Below, piece by piece: positions 60,801 to 64,000 of a DNA stretch of 64,000 bases (positions are counted from its first letter, which is position 1; every line of letters begins with the position of its first letter). The stretch is from Phallusia mammillata (lineage: Eukaryota; Chordata; Ascidiacea; Phlebobranchia; Ascidiidae): contig QLIY01000043.1 in NCBI GenBank assembly GCA_003260075.1, positions 53,250 to 117,249 on the forward strand. The letters are read 5' to 3'. The notes under the pieces were generated by a model that worked only from the letters and a program-made list of their open reading frames with translations, was not told the origin of the DNA and made no database searches. The translations under genes were made by a program, and so were the position numbers.

Positions 60801-62914
60801 ATGCCTTTTGGAATGATTAGTTTAACTCTGCTGCTTTTGATGTGCAGTTTATTGCACGAAGCTACTCAAACAGAAGTGACTGTAGCCAAAAATTTTTATG
60901 CAAAACATAAAGGTGTGAAAAGGCCAAAGGCGGCTGATCAACAAAAGCGTGGATTACATATTGTAGATCCGTCTGCTCGAAAACGGAAAAAGAAGAAGTT
61001 TATTTGTCCGACAGCTTGCACATGTACTGGAGGAGAGCGGGGTAAATTTCCAGACGTCCTAGCATGTCGGAGTGTTGTGCCGTTGACTTTTCCATGGGAC
61101 ATGCACAGAAACATCACACAAATATGGATAAGTGGCGGGAACTTAAGTAGATTGTCCCCAAATATGTTTAAAGGGTTGTTTCGAATGAAAAGACTGTCCA
61201 TTATGGGGTAAATATAATTTTTTTACACATTTCATACAGTTTTAATTTTTGTTTTTTGGTTATACTTGAATTTACTAATAATTTGAAAATGACAAGAAAC
61301 TACCTTTTTTCATTGACTAGTTTTGTTGTCAAAATTTTAACGTTTAAAGCAAAACAAGACGTTAAGTACAATGTTATCGTTCCAAACGATTATTATCTTG
61401 AAAGTTACAAGACTTCTCTCGAGTAGAGGGTCCGCGGGACATCAAGTTAAATAATACTTAAAATATATTTTTTTCTTACGACGTTTTGGGGTGAATTTGA
61501 ATTTGTTGTACTTTATGATCATTTAAATTCATCAACAATTTATTTTCGTTCCAGATGCAGCGTAAACTCAGTCATGGAGCAAGCGTTCAGAAACCTGACA
61601 TCGTTGGAATATTTAAACTTGTCAAGAAACAATTTCACCTTGATCGAAAACAATCTGAACCTTAAGGCAAAGGGAGTATTTCCGCCAGTAACCCTCAGTA
61701 ACTCCACAAATCTGATACAACTTGATTTATCTCACAACAAAATTGAAAATCCGATCCCTGAAGGAACGCTGAGGAGTTTGAAATACTTAAAACACTTGCA
61801 ACTGTCAGATAACAAGCTTAAGTCTTTGGATAGCGAGTTTTCCAGCCTTTGGGGCATCCATTATCTTGATGTGAAAAGAAATCAACTCAGTTATGTTTCG
61901 CCACAAAGTCTAAACATGGCTCTTAAACTGAAGGAGTTAGATCTCTCCCGAAATTTTCTAAGCACTATATCAAAGTCTGTGTTCAAAAACTTGCTCGAAC
62001 TAGCGATTTTGGATCTACATGAAAACCAACTTGAAACGCTGGAAAACGGAATGCTAGACAATGCGAATTCTTTACAAAAACTCTATTTGCAAGGAAACCG
62101 GTTAAAACGAGTAAAGAACACCACGTTTCGCTACAACGAAAACCTGGATCATGTAGATTTGTCGAGTAACTATATTGGGTTTATTGAAGACAACACATTT
62201 GCATACGCAAGTAAATTAGATACCCTGTTACTGAACAAGAACCGTTTGGAAACCGTTACCAAACTAACGTTTTCAGCGACAACCAACCTTAAAACACTAC
62301 AACTATCTGACAATCGCATTTCAACTATACAACCAGGAGCATTTGACGATATGAAGAGCCTGAAATACCTAAAGTTGGACAATAACCACCTTACTTACCT
62401 TTCGCCTTATCTCTTTGACTCTCTGTTAACTGTGCAGATCATAAGCATACGAAACAATCAGGTAACTTTATTAGATTCTAGATGGTTCTTGTCGCCCACT
62501 CTTGCCTTAGAAGATCAAGACCTTTTGACAAAGTTTAAAAACCGTCCCTTGCCAGCCACTATCGGCGCTACAGCGCTATACCGTAACATCGACATCGTAT
62601 CAGCAGAGTACGATTTTTCTGGCAATAGGTGGCGCTGTGACTGCTCGGCAAACGAGTTTTTGTTTTGGCTTCATTCACAAACAGTTTTTCCATTGAAACG
62701 CTTTGACACGATTCTTTGCAATCAACCTTTTTATCGTAGAGGACAATTAATGACTGAGCTTCAACCTAATGCAAATATTTGCCAATATTTCACCAACCCC
62801 ACCTTTTTGTGTGTATTTGTGTTGGTAATTGTGTTTTGTTGTGCAATAGTCTATTTTTGGTATTTCAAGAACCGGAAAAGGAAGTTTTATAAACCTGAAA
62901 GTAAATACTTGTAA
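60801..62914 (+). CDS. Leucine-rich-repeat type I membrane protein, no TIR
   Basis: Two exons, 60801-61207 and 61555-62914, join in phase (GG|GTAAAT ... TTCCAG|A) to give 588 residues. An N-terminal signal peptide (ISLTLLLLMCSLL) and a basic linker precede an LRR N-cap (CPTACTCTGG...C). About 14 extracellular LRRs of 24-25 residues follow (for example LKELDLSRNFLSTIS), with a C-cap (NRWRCDCSANEFLFWLH ... C). A transmembrane helix (about 553-573, FLCVFVLVIVFCCAIVYFW) and a 15-residue basic tail complete it. The architecture resembles Toll-like receptors without the TIR domain, or LRR adhesion/recognition proteins. A donor-like AAA|GTAAAT lies within the tail (about 62900), so a longer cytoplasmic form is possible. 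A short upstream frame starts at 60791. Function is not assignable beyond recognition or adhesion at the cell surface. Confidence 0.85.
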
Positions 62915-62919
62915 ACACT

Positions 62920-64000
62920 GTGTGAAATCTTAATTTTGTTATTTCGCGTAAAATTTCGTAAAAGTGCCTGGTAAAGTTCTGTGCGGTGCGATCGTGGGTG
63001 CATAAGATCTTCGTTGTAAACCCAAAACTCAGACGAAAAAAAGCGTGACGTACGGAAACAGGTAGGCCTACAACTGCCTTTTCGGCAGCTTACCAAGCTT
63101 TTCCATGTATTTGTATTTTCGAAAACAGTTGTATTTTTTACCTATTTACAATACATGTTTGATTATTTACATCTCTATATAGAAAGGCCTCATGTCAATA
63201 CAATTATCCAATACGAAGCTGCCAGAAATCCAAAAATGGTCCATTGTGAAGATTTTGGGCTTAGTCCTTTGTTCCATTCATTTCCTAAAAGTAATTTGTA
63301 TTTGTTGCGTTGAAATGAACTTGGTTGTTAAACGCAAACTGATGACTATACTTACGGACGTGAACCACTACGGATCTGACGTATTCTCTGTCGCCGACCA
63401 TAGTTGAGCACGTGATTTCGATCACGTCATTCACCACTGGAGGCGCCAAAGTGGAATAATTGCTTATGTTGGTTAAATTTGCTAAAGTCAGGTTTGAAGG
63501 GACTGAAAACAAAAGTAAGTACTTTGTTATGAAATTAGTAACAATAGGCGGTGATTGAGAATGTTACAAAATGCAGTTTTAACACACTGGGCTGTTTGAC
63601 ACAAAGAAGGCCAAAATCACAAATGTTTATAGCAGTGCTCTTCAACCGGGGTTCCGCGGAACCCTAGGGTTCCGTACAACCCTTACTGGGGTTCCGTGAA
63701 CTTTAAGAGTCGCACAGGGGTTCACAGCGGTTTGGTGTAGCAATTCAAACAAGAATAATTCACAATGTCATTGTTGTGAACAGCAATGGTCGCCTGTACG
63801 ATCTAGTTACCCTTGGTTACACCATTGATCATTGTGACGTAATAAACACAGTCTTGATACACTTTGGCTAAGTTGTAAGAATGTAGAAACGACCGATCCA
63901 AGCAACATGGCAATGCGTTTCAGTGAATCGTTTAATTGAAGTCAACTTTTGCGCTTGGGGTGTGTTAAGTAAAATGTATGTTTTTTCTTTGATACTTGTA
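62920..64000. other. 3' flank of the LRR gene
   Basis: No clear coding exon. The minus-strand frame 63285-63512 (MFSVPSNLTLANLTNISNYS) ends with plausible donor-like bases, but there is no partner. A MITE-like end begins at 63633. Confidence 0.35.
63633..63745. mobile_element. Possible hAT-like MITE, left part
   Basis: CAGTGCTCTTCAACCGGGGT followed by repeated ggttccg blocks resembles the left end of hAT-type MITEs in this window. No right end or target duplication was found before the window ends. Confidence 0.3.

Noticed and set aside
60801-62914. Calling the LRR gene a Toll-like receptor
   Set aside because: No TIR domain is present; only the ectodomain architecture is similar.
1-64000. 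CRISPR arrays, bacterial operons or phage genes
   Set aside because: Spliced genes, MITEs and gene families show this is animal nuclear DNA; no regularly spaced short repeats were seen.

Overview
The window is animal genomic DNA: AT-rich, with small exons and short introns bounded by GT/AG. The gene set (NACHT-LRR receptor, NK2 homeobox factor, Rho GTPase, arrestin-domain protein, LRR receptor) and the abundance of hAT-like miniature elements fit a highly polymorphic invertebrate deuterostome, most likely an ascidian of the Ciona type. The species assignment is inference; the gene families are read from the sequence.

Layout. (1) 1.4-4.3 kb, minus: an eight-coding-exon arrestin-domain (alpha-arrestin/ARRDC-like) gene. 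(2) 4.4-12.1 kb: diverged direct repeats leading into a small three-exon gene, plus strand, for an unrecognised 106-residue protein. A decayed copy of its first exon lies at 6.15 kb. (3) 12-24 kb: mostly non-coding, with a tRNA-like element, tandem repeats and traces of a decayed multi-span membrane protein on the minus strand. (4) 24.1-28.6 kb, plus: a NACHT-LRR (NLR) gene whose large NACHT exon carries one in-frame stop and one frameshift. (5) 29.5-30.3 kb: a hAT-like miniature element nested in another. (6) 31.7-37.3 kb, minus: a Rac/Cdc42/TC10-like Rho GTPase whose prenylation end is interrupted by a 71-base homopolymer. (7) 37.4-51 kb: gene-poor. (8) 51.1-56.5 kb, plus: an Nkx2-2/vnd-type homeobox gene with TN domain, homeodomain and NK2-specific domain. 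(9) 60.8-62.9 kb, plus: a type I membrane LRR protein without a TIR domain.

The genes do not form an operon or obvious pathway. Two (NLR and LRR receptor) could serve recognition or innate immunity, two (Rho, arrestin) signalling and trafficking, and one (Nkx2-2) neural or endodermal patterning.

The strongest unexplained structure is the set of pure G/C homopolymers. Seven runs of 10-11 G or C sit exactly between two near-identical copies of the flanking sequence (duplication - G10/11 - duplication). Seven further runs are 39-83 bases long; they lie at gene edges or inside transposons, and one replaces the left end of an element. The simplest reading is mis-joined haplotypes or artefactual contig ends, but a biological G-tract/duplication process has not been excluded. 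Splice phases were checked by hand for the five main genes. No database search was possible.
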